The notes below the pieces were generated by a model. It was not told the origin of the DNA and ran no database searches. It worked only from the letters and a program-made list of their open reading frames with translations. The position numbers were made by a program, and so were the translations under genes. Of a stretch of 64,000 bases of DNA, positions 42,903 to 51,627 are shown piece by piece. The first letter of the stretch is position 1. Each line of letters opens with the position of its first letter. The stretch is from Propionivibrio sp. (GTDB taxonomy: Bacteria; Pseudomonadota; Gammaproteobacteria; Burkholderiales; Rhodocyclaceae): NCBI GenBank assembly GCA_016705685.1, contig JADJLB010000002.1, forward strand, positions 434,001-498,000, in the 5' to 3' direction.

Positions 42903-44057
42903 ATGACACGCAATCACTCGACCGCGATATCGAATCGTCTCACCTTGTTGGTCGCCACGCGCAAGGGGGCGTGGCTGTTTCACGGCGATGCGCAACGCCG
43001 GGCTTGGCGCGTCGACGGCCCGCACTTTCTCGGGCATATCATCAATCATCTGGTGCTCGATCCGCGTGACGGCCGGACGCTGCTTGCCTCGGCCAAGACC
43101 GGCCACCTTGGCCCGACGATCTTCCGGTCGACCGATCTCGGTCAAAGCTGGCAGGAAGCTACGCAGCCGCCGGCGTTCGCTCCCGCCGTCAACGGTATGG
43201 AAGCCCGCGCCGTCGATCACACTTTCTGGCTGACGCCGGGGCCGGCCGACGAGGCCGAGGTCTGGTATGCCGGGACGTCGCCGCAAGGCCTGTTTCGTTC
43301 CAACGACGGCGGCAATACCTGGGCGCCGTTCTCGTGTATCAATGACGATGCGCAATACCGCAAATGGATGGGCAGCGTACAGGACGGCACGCCGGATGGG
43401 CCGAAGCTGCACTCGATCATCGTCGATCCGCGCGATTCCAAGCATCTGTACTTCGCGATGTCGGGCGGCGGGGTACACGAGTCGCTCGACGGTGGTGCAA
43501 GCTTCGCACCGCTGGTCAAGGGCATGGAAGTCGTTGCCAGTTTCGACCCGGCGGAAATCGCTTTCCACGATCCGCATTGCGTGCGCCTGTGCCCGAGCAA
43601 CCCGGATCGCCTGTACCAGCAGAACCATTGCGGCATCTATCGCCTTGACCGGCCATCGGATCGCTGGATCAGGATCGGCAACGCCATGCCGAAAGCGGTT
43701 GGCGACATTGGTTTCCCGATGGTTGTGCACCCGCGCGACGACAATACGGCATGGGTGTTTCCGATGGATGGCACCAAAGTCTGGCCGCGAACGAGCCCGG
43801 ACGGCCGACCGTCCGTTTACGGAACGGCCGACGGCGGGGCGAGCTGGCAACGGCTCGACAACGGCCTGCCGCAAAGCCAGGCGTGGTGGACCGTCAAACG
43901 TCAGGCGATGACGGCCGACCGGCAGGATGCGGTGGGCCTGTACTTCGGCACTACCAGCGGTGAACTTTGGGCCAGCCGCGACGCGGGACGCCAGTGGGAA
44001 TGCATCGCCCGGCACCTGCCGGAAATCTACGCGGTGGAAGCCGTCGAACTGGCGTAG
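42903..44057 (+). CDS. BNR/sortilin-type beta-propeller protein
   Basis: This 384-residue protein is built from BNR/Asp-box-like repeats, for example LFRSNDGGNTWAPF, VHESLDGGASF, YGTADGGASWQRL and LWASRDAGRQWECI, and should form a six- to seven-bladed propeller. No signal peptide is visible, so it is probably cytoplasmic, and no sialidase catalytic set is evident. It is followed after 13 bases by a ubiquitin-like MoaD/ThiS gene. I recall this pair being neighbours in other genomes, but not a function. AAGGA precedes the ATG at 42903. Confidence 0.8.
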   Translation: MTRNHSTAISNRLTLLVATRKGAWLFHGDAQRRAWRVDGPHFLGHIINHLVLDPRDGRTLLASAKTGHLGPTIFRSTDLGQSWQEATQPPAFAPAVNGMEARAVDHTFWLTPGPADEAEVWYAGTSPQGLFRSNDGGNTWAPFSCINDDAQYRKWMGSVQDGTPDGPKLHSIIVDPRDSKHLYFAMSGGGVHESLDGGASFAPLVKGMEVVASFDPAEIAFHDPHCVRLCPSNPDRLYQQNHCGIYRLDRPSDRWIRIGNAMPKAVGDIGFPMVVHPRDDNTAWVFPMDGTKVWPRTSPDGRPSVYGTADGGASWQRLDNGLPQSQAWWTVKRQAMTADRQDAVGLYFGTTSGELWASRDAGRQWECIARHLPEIYAVEAVELA

Positions 44058-44070
44058 GGAGGAATTTCCG

Positions 44071-44328
44071 GTGAAGGTGCTGATTCCCAGCGCGCTTGAT
44101 TCCTATACCGGGCAGAGTCAGGTTGAAGCCGTTGGCGCCACGCTCGCCGACGTCCTCGCCGACCTTGACCGGCACTACCCTGGAATACGTTTTCGCATGA
44201 TCGACGAACAGGAGCAAATACGCCGGCACATTCGCATCTTCTTCGACGGCGAACAGATTCGCGATCTGACGCTGCCGCTATGCGCTTCGGGTGAGCTGAT
44301 CATTGCGCAGGCCCTGAGCGGCGGCTGA
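44071..44328 (+). CDS. MoaD/ThiS-like ubiquitin-fold protein
   Basis: This 85-residue protein has a beta-grasp fold. It starts VKVLIPSALDSYTGQSQVEA, has IRRHIRIFFDGEQIRDL in the middle and ends ELIIAQALSGG. The terminal Gly-Gly is where sulfur-carrier and ubiquitin-like proteins are activated. No MoaE, MoeB or ThiF partner lies nearby. The start is a GTG with GGGAGG upstream. The closest functional hint is the upstream BNR-repeat protein. The last 29 bases overlap the convergent gene 44300-44962. Confidence 0.83.
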   Translation: MKVLIPSALDSYTGQSQVEAVGATLADVLADLDRHYPGIRFRMIDEQEQIRRHIRIFFDGEQIRDLTLPLCASGELIIAQALSGG

Positions 44329-44962
44329 CATCGGCCTCGGCGGCTGCTTTGGCTTCGGCTTTGGCTGCTTCGCGGGCCTTCTTGGCTGCGCGTTCGGCGT
44401 CTTTTTTCGCTCGTTTTTCCTGCCTAGCCTGACGTTTGACTTGTTCGGCTTCCCTTTTCCGCCGCCCTTCGGCCGCCTTCACGGCTTTGTCGGCTCTCTT
44501 CTTATCACGCGCGGCGGCCCTGGTGGCCTCGGTGGCCCGATAGTTCTCGGCCTGCTCCTTCTGTTCGCTCTCCCGGCGTGGAAGATCGGCCGCCCGTTGG
44601 GCTTCCTTGGCCTCGACGTCGGCGCGCTTTGCGTCGCGTTGAAATTCGCGTGCCGGGATGTCCAGTTTCCGCGCTTCAATCATCGTTCGGGTGTAGCGCT
44701 TCTTGGCGTCATCCAGGCAGCTATTGACCAGAAATTTCTTGTAGCAGGCCGTCTGCTCGGTTGTATAGCGTTGTTCTGCCTCGCTGCGCATCTGCTTCAC
44801 GCGCTCGCGCTGAGCGTCGGCTTGTTCGAGCGTCTGTGGGGTTGGCACCGCTGCCGCAGGTGCGGACGTTTGCGCCCAGAGCATCGGGCTGAATGAAAGC
44901 AACGCCAAGCACGCAAGACGCCGGCATAAGTCTTTGCGAAAGTGTGCCGCCGGGCTAGGCAT
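44300..44962 (-). CDS. Hypothetical secreted coiled-coil protein, Lys/Ala/Arg-rich
   Basis: This protein of about 220 residues has a signal peptide (MPSPAAHFRKDLCRRLACLA...LWAQ), then a long charged helical part. A conserved-looking stretch, YTTEQTACYKKFLVNSCLDD, includes two Cys. From about residue 95 onwards it is a Lys/Arg/Ala/Glu-rich coiled coil resembling the middle of TolA. The family function is unknown. The ATG at 44962 has GGAGGA upstream. Its 3' end overlaps the convergent MoaD-like gene by 29 bases. Confidence 0.72.
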   Translation of the reverse strand: MPSPAAHFRKDLCRRLACLALLSFSPMLWAQTSAPAAAVPTPQTLEQADAQRERVKQMRSEAEQRYTTEQTACYKKFLVNSCLDDAKKRYTRTMIEARKLDIPAREFQRDAKRADVEAKEAQRAADLPRRESEQKEQAENYRATEATRAAARDKKRADKAVKAAEGRRKREAEQVKRQARQEKRAKKDAERAAKKAREAAKAEAKAAAEADVSRRSGPAQ

Positions 44963-45072
44963 AAAAGAATTCCTCCGAAGCCGACTGCATGAAGGCCTTG
45001 CGTACGGGCACCCGTCGATTCGGCGGCGACATCCGGCGTACATGAACCGTATCGGTGCGCATGGCTTCCGGG

Positions 45073-45870
45073 TTACGCGAGTGCGTTCCGGTTTTCAGTG
45101 TCCAGAATTGGCGCGTACCACGCCAGCTTTCGATGCAGGCTGACGACGGTGCCAACAATGATCAATGCCGGTGAGCTGATGCCCGCTTCCTTGACTTTGT
45201 CCGGCAGCGTCGCGAGGTCGGCGGTGACGACGCGCTGGCGTACGGTACTCCCGTTTTGCACCACGGCAGCCGGGTGCGTGCCCGGCAAGCCGTGCGCCAT
45301 CATCTGGCGGCAGATTTCGCCGATTCCGCCGATGCCCATATAGAAAACGGAGGTTTGCCGGGGCCGCGCCAGGGCCTGCCAGTCGAGGTCTACGCTGCCG
45401 TCCTTGAGATGACCGGTGGCGAAGCTGACGGTTTGCGCGTGATCGCGGTGGGTTAGCGGAATTCCCGCATAGGCGGCGCAACCGGCGGCGGCGGTGACTC
45501 CCGGAACAACCTCGAAGGGAATGCCGCAGTCGACCAGGGTTTCGATTTCTTCGCCGCCACGACCAAAAATGAACGGGTCGCCGCCCTTGAGGCGAACGAC
45601 CATTTTTCCCTCGCGCGCCAGGCGCACCAGCAGCCGATTGAGTTCATCCTGCGGCACGGTGTGGTTCGAGGCGCGTTTCCCGACACAGATCGTTTGCGCA
45701 TCGCTGCGGGCGAGTTCGAGAACGCCGTCGGCAATCAGGTGGTCATGGACAATGACATCGGCTTCGCCAATCAGGCGCGTCGCGCGAACGGTCATGAGGT
45801 CGAGTGCCCCCGGACCGCTCCCGACGAGATATACGGTCCCTGTATGTTTGGGGCGTTGATTCGGGTTCAT
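45073..45870 (-). CDS. cobA: Uroporphyrinogen-III C-methyltransferase (CobA/NirE-type)
   Basis: This 265-residue SAM-dependent enzyme methylates uroporphyrinogen III twice to precorrin-2, the branch point to siroheme, cobalamin and haem d1. Family blocks are YLVGSGPGALDLMTVRA, VVRLKGGDPFIFGRGGEEIE, VVPGVTAAAGCAAYAGIPLT and SVFYMGIGGIG. It is a single-domain SUMT, not the CysG fusion. Siroheme would serve NirB, encoded in this window; the divergent nirC-like gene raises the option of haem d1 supply (NirE). An FNR-type box sits between them. Confidence 0.88.
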   Translation of the reverse strand: MNPNQRPKHTGTVYLVGSGPGALDLMTVRATRLIGEADVIVHDHLIADGVLELARSDAQTICVGKRASNHTVPQDELNRLLVRLAREGKMVVRLKGGDPFIFGRGGEEIETLVDCGIPFEVVPGVTAAAGCAAYAGIPLTHRDHAQTVSFATGHLKDGSVDLDWQALARPRQTSVFYMGIGGIGEICRQMMAHGLPGTHPAAVVQNGSTVRQRVVTADLATLPDKVKEAGISSPALIIVGTVVSLHRKLAWYAPILDTENRNALA

Positions 45871-45975
45871 TGCTTTTCAGGTGTTTGATCGAGGTGTAAG
45901 CATAAGTGCCGCTTGCCAACTGTTCAACAGTTCTTTGTGTATTTATGGACTAATGGCCCCGAGGCGAAGCAATAT

Positions 45976-45989
45976 TTGATGTGCGTCAA
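45976..45989. promoter_or_regulatory. FNR/Anr/Dnr-type box between SUMT and nirC-like genes
   Basis: TTGAT-GTGC-GTCAA differs from TTGAT-N4-ATCAA by one base. It lies between the divergent SUMT and cytochrome genes, 106 bases before the former and about 180 before the assumed start of the latter. At -41.5 it would place the plus-strand transcript start near 46024. Oxygen or NO control of both genes is possible. Confidence 0.55.
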
Positions 45990-46156
45990 AGAAACCGGCA
46001 TGCATCGCGACGGCAACCGAGGAAGGCAAAATCGGGTTGGCGGCGGACACGTGGCGACGACCTGGGTTATCATCGGCACGTGTTCCCGTACAACTGCAAG
46101 CGGAGTATCTTGTGCTGCCATACCCGGCCAGTCGACCATATGTTTCTCAATCCGGT

Positions 46157-46495
46157 TTGAATCGTTTGTCATGGTTCTCCGGTTCGTTTATTGCCGTCGG
46201 CTTCCTGCTGCTGTCCGGCGTTGTCCAGGCGGAGGTGCCAACGCCGGAACGACAGCGCGAACTCGTGCATCTGGTCCGTCAGGATTGCGGCTCGTGCCAT
46301 GGCATGACGCTGCGCGGCGGGCTGGGCCCATCGCTCAGACCGGAAGCGCTGCGCGACAAGCCGGTCGAATCGCTGGTCGCCACCATCTACAATGGGCGGC
46401 CCGGCACCCCCATGCCCCCGTGGCGCCGTTTTCTGACCGAAGCCGAAGCGACATGGATTGTCGAGCAGTTGATAAGCGGGTTTGCCAGCGAGTGA
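46157..46495 (+). CDS. nirC: NirC-like c-type cytochrome (c55X family)
   Basis: This protein of about 112 residues is exported. A signal segment (FSGSFIAVGFLLLSGVVQAE) is followed by a monohaem cytochrome part: LVRQDCGSCHGMTLRGGLGP with the CGSCH haem site, then ATIYNGRPGTPMPPW with the axial Met. The layout matches the c55X cytochromes of nirS clusters, which help load haem d1. The frame has no ATG; a TTG at 46157 is assumed, and TTG codons at 46037 or 46166 are alternatives. nirS itself is not in the window. Confidence 0.72.
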   Translation: MNRLSWFSGSFIAVGFLLLSGVVQAEVPTPERQRELVHLVRQDCGSCHGMTLRGGLGPSLRPEALRDKPVESLVATIYNGRPGTPMPPWRRFLTEAEATWIVEQLISGFASE

Positions 46496-46543
46496 TTGAC
46501 GAAGAGTGATTGACTAAGACAGGCTTGATCGAGGATGGCTGCC

Positions 46544-46978
46544 ATGGAGATGATGACAAACATCGTTGCTGCGGAAGAAGATGAATATTCGGCTGTTGGC
46601 GAGTCGAGCAATCCCCTGGACGAATGGAGTGGAATCGAGGCTCCCGGGCTCGATTCGATCAAGATCGCCACGCTGCACTCCCTGTTGACCAGCGATCCGC
46701 TCCAGGTGGCGCTTGATCGCTACGAGCCAGTGTACGTGGCCGAAAATGAGATCATTGTCTTGCGTCTGGCGGACGAAATGCTGGAAAAGCTGGCCACCAT
46801 CGATGAAGACGCCCTGGAGAGCATTGCCATCGAGCTCGCCGCCACCGAAGAGTTCGAAAACGAGCATTGGGAAACCGAAGACATCGTCGAGCAGCTGATC
46901 TCGCTCGTCGACCTGGCCCAGCTTGCGGAATCGCAAGGCCAGGTCCTGTTCGTGTGGATATGCCCGGTCCCGGCTTGA
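46544..46978 (+). CDS. Hypothetical acidic protein
   Basis: This soluble protein of about 144 residues has no recognised family. It is strongly acidic and helical, with DEYSAVGESSNPLDEWSG near the start, IIVLRLADEMLEKLATIDED in the middle and EDIVEQLISLVDLAQLAES near the end. There is no signal peptide. The ATG at 46544 has GAGG nine bases upstream; further in-frame ATGs lie just before and after it. It follows the nirC-like gene by 48 bases and precedes the SOS box of dinB. Confidence 0.6.
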   Translation: MEMMTNIVAAEEDEYSAVGESSNPLDEWSGIEAPGLDSIKIATLHSLLTSDPLQVALDRYEPVYVAENEIIVLRLADEMLEKLATIDEDALESIAIELAATEEFENEHWETEDIVEQLISLVDLAQLAESQGQVLFVWICPVPA

Positions 46979-47007
46979 ATACTGCGATGGCCCGCGAATT
47001 TCGCATA

Positions 47008-47027
47008 TACTGTAAATATGAACAGTA
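47008..47027. promoter_or_regulatory. LexA (SOS) box overlapping the dinB start codon
   Basis: TACTGTAAATATGAACAGTA matches the proteobacterial LexA consensus CTGT-N8-ACAG perfectly, with TA at both ends. The ATG of the polymerase gene (47018) lies inside it, so LexA would block both transcription and translation initiation until DNA damage. Confidence 0.85.
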
Positions 47028-48166
47028 TCCGGCGTATCGCCCATCTCGATATGGATGCCTTCTTTGCATCGGTCGAACTGCTCCGCTATCCGGAACTACG
47101 GGGCCGGGCGGTGGTGGTCGGCGGGCGCGCGGATCAACAACCCTCAAGGCAGTCGGACGGTAGCTGGCGTTTTTCAAGACTGCGCGATTATGCCGGGCGC
47201 GGTGTGGCGACGACGTCCACCTACGAGGCCAGGTTACTGGGCGTGTTTTCGGGCATGGGGCTGATGAAATCGGCCCGATTGGCGCCGGAGGCGATTCTGC
47301 TTCCGGCCAATTTCGATGCTTACCGGGATTGCTCGCGAAGGTTCAAAGCGGCGGTGGCGGCCATCGCGCCCAGAATCGAGGACCGCGGCATCGATGAAAT
47401 CTATATCGACTTGAGCGATCATTCGGAAGAGGCGAATACCCTGGCCCGGCGCATCAAGCGAGCGGTTCGTGAGGCCACCGGACTGACCTGTTCCATAGCC
47501 ATCGCCCCCAACAAACTGCTGGCGAAAATCGGCTCCGACCTGGACAAGCCGGATGGCATAACCCTCCTCGGTTGGGAGGATATCCCCGCCCGGATCTGGC
47601 CTTTGCCGGCCAAGAAGGTGAATGGCATCGGCCCCAAATCGGCCGAGAAACTTGCCCGGCTCGGAATCAATACCATCGGCGAGCTGGCGGCGACACCCCT
47701 CGATGTTCTGCTGAAGAATTTTGGCCCGACCAACGGCGCTTGGCTGCACGCGGCGGCGAACGGCCTCGATGAGCGGGAACTGGTGACAGAATCGGAACCC
47801 AAGTCGATCAGCCGTGAAACGACCTTTGAACGCGATCTGCACGCCAAACTGGACCGGGCGGAACTCTCGGCGATCTTCACTGGCCTTTGCCTGCGCCTTG
47901 CCGAAGACCTCAATCGGAAAGGATATGCCTGCAAGACCGTCGGCATCAAATTGCGCTATGCGGATTTTCATGCGGTGACACGGGATTTGACCTTGTCTGC
48001 CGGCGTGTCTGGCGGTGAGCGGATCCGCAAGGTTGCCGGAGAGTGCCTCAAGCGCGTTTCCCTGACGCAACGAATCCGGCTGTTGGGCGTGCGGGCCAGC
48101 GGCTTGACACCGCTCGTGAAGGCGCATTCGAATGAGCTCGGCGGTCAGTCCGAACTACCGTTTTGA
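47018..48166 (+). CDS. dinB: DNA polymerase IV (Y-family translesion polymerase)
   Basis: This 382-residue translesion polymerase is induced by DNA damage. It has the catalytic IAHLDMDAFFASVELLRYPE, VATTSTYEARLLGVFSGMGL and IDEIYIDL with the second metal ligands. CSIAIAPNKLLAKIGSDLDK and the helix-hairpin-helix NGIGPKSAEKLARLG follow. The little finger domain fills residues about 240-350. The C-terminal QSELPF is a beta-clamp-binding motif. A nonstandard insert near residues 38-60 (GGRADQQPSRQSDGSW) is worth noting. The start codon lies within the LexA box. Confidence 0.92.
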   Translation: MNSIRRIAHLDMDAFFASVELLRYPELRGRAVVVGGRADQQPSRQSDGSWRFSRLRDYAGRGVATTSTYEARLLGVFSGMGLMKSARLAPEAILLPANFDAYRDCSRRFKAAVAAIAPRIEDRGIDEIYIDLSDHSEEANTLARRIKRAVREATGLTCSIAIAPNKLLAKIGSDLDKPDGITLLGWEDIPARIWPLPAKKVNGIGPKSAEKLARLGINTIGELAATPLDVLLKNFGPTNGAWLHAAANGLDERELVTESEPKSISRETTFERDLHAKLDRAELSAIFTGLCLRLAEDLNRKGYACKTVGIKLRYADFHAVTRDLTLSAGVSGGERIRKVAGECLKRVSLTQRIRLLGVRASGLTPLVKAHSNELGGQSELPF

Positions 48167-48326
48167 TCGGGACTCGGCGGCTTTATCGCGCGGCCGATCG
48201 GTGGAATGAGCCCCGATGTTTCGTGACATTACCGGCCCGCTTAAGTTGCTTCTAAGTGTTCGGGCAGTACGATAAGCCCATCGCCGAGCACCCCGTGTGC
48301 TCATGTGGAACGACAGGAGAACGAAA

Positions 48327-49808
48327 ATGACCGTGAAGACTCTGAAAAAAAGCGTAATCGCCGTGGCGATTGTCGCGGCGCTGACCGGCGCCTACTCGAT
48401 CAACAGCGGGCATGCGCTATGGCCGCCGCAGGCCGCGGCGCAGCAAAGCCAGGCAGTTTCCTCCGGGCCAGCCGCTTCAACGACCGGTACTGCGGCGCCG
48501 GTGAGCTATTTGCCGGACATGAGCGCCATCGTTGCGCGCAACGGCGCGGCCGTGGTCAATATCAGCGTAACCGGTACGGCAAAGAATTCTGCGGCGTCGC
48601 TTGGTTTTCCCGAGCTTGATCCAAGTGACCCGTTCTATGAATTCTTCCGTCATTTCCGTGGGCCGAGGTCGCGTGGCGATGTGCCGACGCGCGGGCAGGG
48701 ATCGGGATTCATCCTGCGCGAGAACGGCATCGTGCTGACCAATGCCCATGTTGTCGATGGCGCCGACGAGGTGGTGGTCAAGCTGATCGACAAGCGTGAA
48801 TTCAAGGCCAAGGTGCTGGGCGTCGACAAGGCCAGCGACGTGGCTGTGCTCAAGATCGATGCCAAGAATCTTCCCACCCTGAAAATCGGCAGCGCGGCCA
48901 ATACAAGAGTGGGCGAATGGGTGTTGGCCATCGGCTCGCCATTCGGCTTTGAGAACAGCGCCACCGCCGGCATCGTTTCGGCCAAGTCCCGTTCCCTGCC
49001 GGACGAAAATTATGTCCCTTTCATTCAGACCGACGTGGCGGTCAACCCCGGCAATTCGGGTGGCCCGCTGTTCAATATGGCCGGTGAAGTCATCGGCATC
49101 AATTCGCAGATCTACAGCCGTACCGGAGGCTATCAAGGACTTTCGTTTGCCATCCCAATTGATGTCGTGATGAAAGTGGAAGAGCAGATAGTCCAGTACG
49201 GGAAAGTGCAGCGCGGCCGGCTGGGGATTTCGATTCAGGAACTGAGCCAGTCCCTGGCTGAATCGTTCGGGATAAAGAAGGCCGGAGGCGCATTGATCAG
49301 TTCGGTTGAGAACGGGAGCCCGGCGGCCAAGGCCGGGCTGGAACCCGGTGACGTGATTCTGGCGATCAACGGCAAGGAGATATCCAGTTCAAGCGAATTG
49401 CCGCCGCTGGTCGCCGATATCCGGCCCGGCGAACCGGCAAAGCTGCAGGTGTGGCGCAAGGGCAGTTCGCGCGACATCGAAGTGAAAGTCGGCGCCCAGA
49501 AGGACAGCAGTGTTGCCAGTGCTGACGATAAGGCGGCAGGGCAAGGACGCCTTGGCCTGGCACTGCGGCAACTTACCCCCGAAGAACGCCAGCAGATCGG
49601 TGGCGGAAACGGTCTGCTGGTGATGAATGCGGCCGGCGCGGCGGCGCGCGCCGGAATACGCCCGGGCGATGTCGTGCTATCGGTCAATGGCGAGCCGGTC
49701 AGCAGTGTTGAGCAGTTGCGAAAACTGATTGCCAAATCCGGCAAACGGGTGGCGCTGCTCATCCAGCGCGACGAGGCGAAACTGTTCGTTCCTGTCGATC
49801 TGGGATGA
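48327..49808 (+). CDS. degP: DegP/HtrA-type periplasmic serine protease
   Basis: This 493-residue protease degrades misfolded envelope proteins. It has an N-terminal signal anchor (VIAVAIVAALTGAYSI). The trypsin-like domain carries His in VLTNAHVVDGADEV, Asp in KASDVAVLKIDA and Ser in NPGNSGGPLFNM. Two PDZ domains follow: about 280-375, with GRLGISIQELSQ, and about 395-485, with GLLVMNAAGAAARAGIRPGD. The layout matches DegP/MucD. The ATG at 48327 has AGGAG seven bases upstream; the longer frame would add 10 residues. No sigmaE promoter was recognised. Confidence 0.92.
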   Translation: MTVKTLKKSVIAVAIVAALTGAYSINSGHALWPPQAAAQQSQAVSSGPAASTTGTAAPVSYLPDMSAIVARNGAAVVNISVTGTAKNSAASLGFPELDPSDPFYEFFRHFRGPRSRGDVPTRGQGSGFILRENGIVLTNAHVVDGADEVVVKLIDKREFKAKVLGVDKASDVAVLKIDAKNLPTLKIGSAANTRVGEWVLAIGSPFGFENSATAGIVSAKSRSLPDENYVPFIQTDVAVNPGNSGGPLFNMAGEVIGINSQIYSRTGGYQGLSFAIPIDVVMKVEEQIVQYGKVQRGRLGISIQELSQSLAESFGIKKAGGALISSVENGSPAAKAGLEPGDVILAINGKEISSSSELPPLVADIRPGEPAKLQVWRKGSSRDIEVKVGAQKDSSVASADDKAAGQGRLGLALRQLTPEERQQIGGGNGLLVMNAAGAAARAGIRPGDVVLSVNGEPVSSVEQLRKLIAKSGKRVALLIQRDEAKLFVPVDLG

Positions 49809-50110
49809 TCCTTTGCCGGGCGGAGGCGCGCTTTGGCCATTGTTTGGCCTTGGCCCGACTATTTTCGTCCGCCCTGCGAGCCCCCTTTGTCCCAGCCATA
49901 CCGAACCGTCCGCTGCCAGCGGCTTTGCACCTGCTGCAGCGGGTTCGGCACGGCCGGGCGGGTGCCTGCCGCCTGAGCCTTTGAGCGTGTTCGGGCCGGT
50001 GGTTTCTGCTTGGGGGTCATGCCTTCGGAAGGTTGTGTTTGGACGTTGGCGGGCGCGGCTATGATAGACTTCAGGCGCTTTCCACCCATTCTAACGCTCC
50101 CGGGAAATCC
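49809..50110. other. Intergenic stretch, about 300 bases
   Basis: No gene is firmly supported. A minus-strand frame (49859-50089) encodes a short basic Pro/Lys/Arg-rich peptide (for example TRPAVPNPLQQVQSRWQRTV). It has no clear ribosome binding site and no recognised family. The aroC promoter should lie near 50040-50100; no consensus element stands out. Confidence 0.5.
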
Positions 50111-51196
50111 ATGTCCGGTAACACACTCGGCACTTTATTTACGGTGACCTCCTTCGGCGAGTCGCACGGCCCGGCCATCGGTTGCGTCGTCGATGGTTGC
50201 CCGCCGGGACTGCCTATCAGCGAGGCCGAGATTCAGGTCCAACTCGACCGTCGCAAGCCGGGAACGTCGCGCCATGTCACGCAGCGTCGCGAACCGGACA
50301 CCGTGGAAATTCTTTCCGGTGTATTTGAAGGAAGAACGACCGGTACGCCGATTGGTTTGCTGATCCGCAACGAGGATCAGCGCAGCAGGGATTATGGCAA
50401 TATTGCCGAGAGTTTCCGACCGGGCCATGCCGATTACGCCTACACGCAGAAATACGGTTTTCGCGATTATCGTGGCGGTGGCCGTTCGTCGGCGCGTGAA
50501 ACGGCCGTGCGCGTGGCGGCCGGAGCGATTGCCCGAAAATGGCTGGAAGAACGCTACGGCGTCACGATTATGGGCTGGATGAGCCAGCTTGGGCCGATCG
50601 GGATTCCCTTTACCGACGCCGGCCAGATCGATAAGAATCCTTTCTTTGCGCCGAACGCGGCGATAGTCGCGCAGCTTGAGGATTACATGGACGCCTTGCG
50701 CAAGTCGGGCGATTCGGTCGGTGCGCGGATCAACGTTGCTGCGAAAGGCATTCCCCCCGGCTGGGGCGAACCGGTCTATGACCGACTTGACGCCGAAATC
50801 GCCTATGCAATGATGGGTATCAACGCCGTAAAAGGCGTCGAGATCGGCGCCGGTTTTTCCAGTATCAGCCAGAAAGGCAGCGAGCACAGCGACGAAATGA
50901 CGCCGCAGGGTTTCTTGACCAATAACGCCGGAGGCATCCTGGGCGGCATCTCCACCGGTCAGGAAATTCTGGTCAGTTTGGCGATCAAGCCGACGTCAAG
51001 CATTCGCCTGCCGAGACGCACGGTGAATCTGGCGGGCGAGCCGGTGATCATCGAGACGCATGGTCGGCACGACCCGTGCGTCGGCATCCGCGCGACGCCG
51101 ATTGCCGAGGCCATGCTGGCGCTGGTTTTGATCGATCATGCCTTGCGTCATCGCGCGCAGTGTGGTGATGTCGTTTGCGCCACGCCACGCATTTGA
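50111..51196 (+). CDS. aroC: Chorismate synthase
   Basis: This 361-residue enzyme forms chorismate from EPSP with reduced FMN, the last step of the shikimate pathway. The FMN-binding signatures are present: [18 protein letters not shown] at the N-terminus, [20 protein letters not shown], and the C-terminal [20 protein letters not shown]. The length is normal. The ATG at 50111 was chosen over an upstream reading because the conserved [20 protein letters not shown] begins there. A rho-independent terminator lies at 51262-51284. Confidence 0.95.
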   Translation: MSGNTLGTLFTVTSFGESHGPAIGCVVDGCPPGLPISEAEIQVQLDRRKPGTSRHVTQRREPDTVEILSGVFEGRTTGTPIGLLIRNEDQRSRDYGNIAESFRPGHADYAYTQKYGFRDYRGGGRSSARETAVRVAAGAIARKWLEERYGVTIMGWMSQLGPIGIPFTDAGQIDKNPFFAPNAAIVAQLEDYMDALRKSGDSVGARINVAAKGIPPGWGEPVYDRLDAEIAYAMMGINAVKGVEIGAGFSSISQKGSEHSDEMTPQGFLTNNAGGILGGISTGQEILVSLAIKPTSSIRLPRRTVNLAGEPVIIETHGRHDPCVGIRATPIAEAMLALVLIDHALRHRAQCGDVVCATPRI

Positions 51197-51261
51197 GCTC
51201 TGATTTTGGTCTTCACGGAGGGGGCTAAACAGTCGGCCGGGGAGATGTTAAAGTACGCAAT

Positions 51262-51284
51262 CAGGCCGTCAGGCCTGTCTTTTT
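51262..51284 (+). terminator. Rho-independent terminator after aroC
   Basis: CAGGCC (51262-51267) and GGCCTG (51272-51277) form a GC stem around a four-base loop. TCTTTTT follows at once (51278-51284). It lies 66 bases after the aroC stop and before the YdcH-like gene. Confidence 0.7.
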
Positions 51285-51337
51285 CAACCACGCTGGCTGT
51301 GCCGTAGGTAAGCCAGGATCAGTGAGAGGGCACGATC

Positions 51338-51589
51338 ATGCAAGTTGAGCATCATGAGCTTCACCGCGAATTCCCTGAGTTTCTGGAAGTCATGCAAACA
51401 TTGAGGGCTTCGGACAGCAGTTTCAGCAAAATGTTTGACGAGTACCACAGTCTGACAAACGAGGTCGAGCGCCTGGAAGAAGAAGACGTGCCCGTCGACG
51501 ATTTCACAATCGAAGAAATGAAGAAAGTGCGCGTGAAGCTCAAGGACAAGGTTTACCAGATTCTGGTGGCCCACAAGAACGGCAACTGA
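51338..51589 (+). CDS. YdcH-family (DUF465) protein
   Basis: This 83-residue helical protein has the DUF465 pattern. HHELHREFPEFLEVMQTLRA is followed by FSKMFDEYHSLTNEVERLEE and a C-terminal VRVKLKDKVYQILVAHKNGN. The family is widespread in proteobacteria and its role is unknown. It is transcribed alone behind the aroC terminator, about 40 bases from the MFS gene. Confidence 0.85.
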   Translation: MQVEHHELHREFPEFLEVMQTLRASDSSFSKMFDEYHSLTNEVERLEEEDVPVDDFTIEEMKKVRVKLKDKVYQILVAHKNGN

Positions 51590-51627
51590 TTTTCTGCCTG
51601 GTCCGGTGCATCCGGTAGAATTGCCGG

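Noticed and set aside
49859-50089. Small basic minus-strand frame between degP and aroC
   Set aside because: There is no ribosome site and no recognised family; it is recorded only in the intergenic entry.
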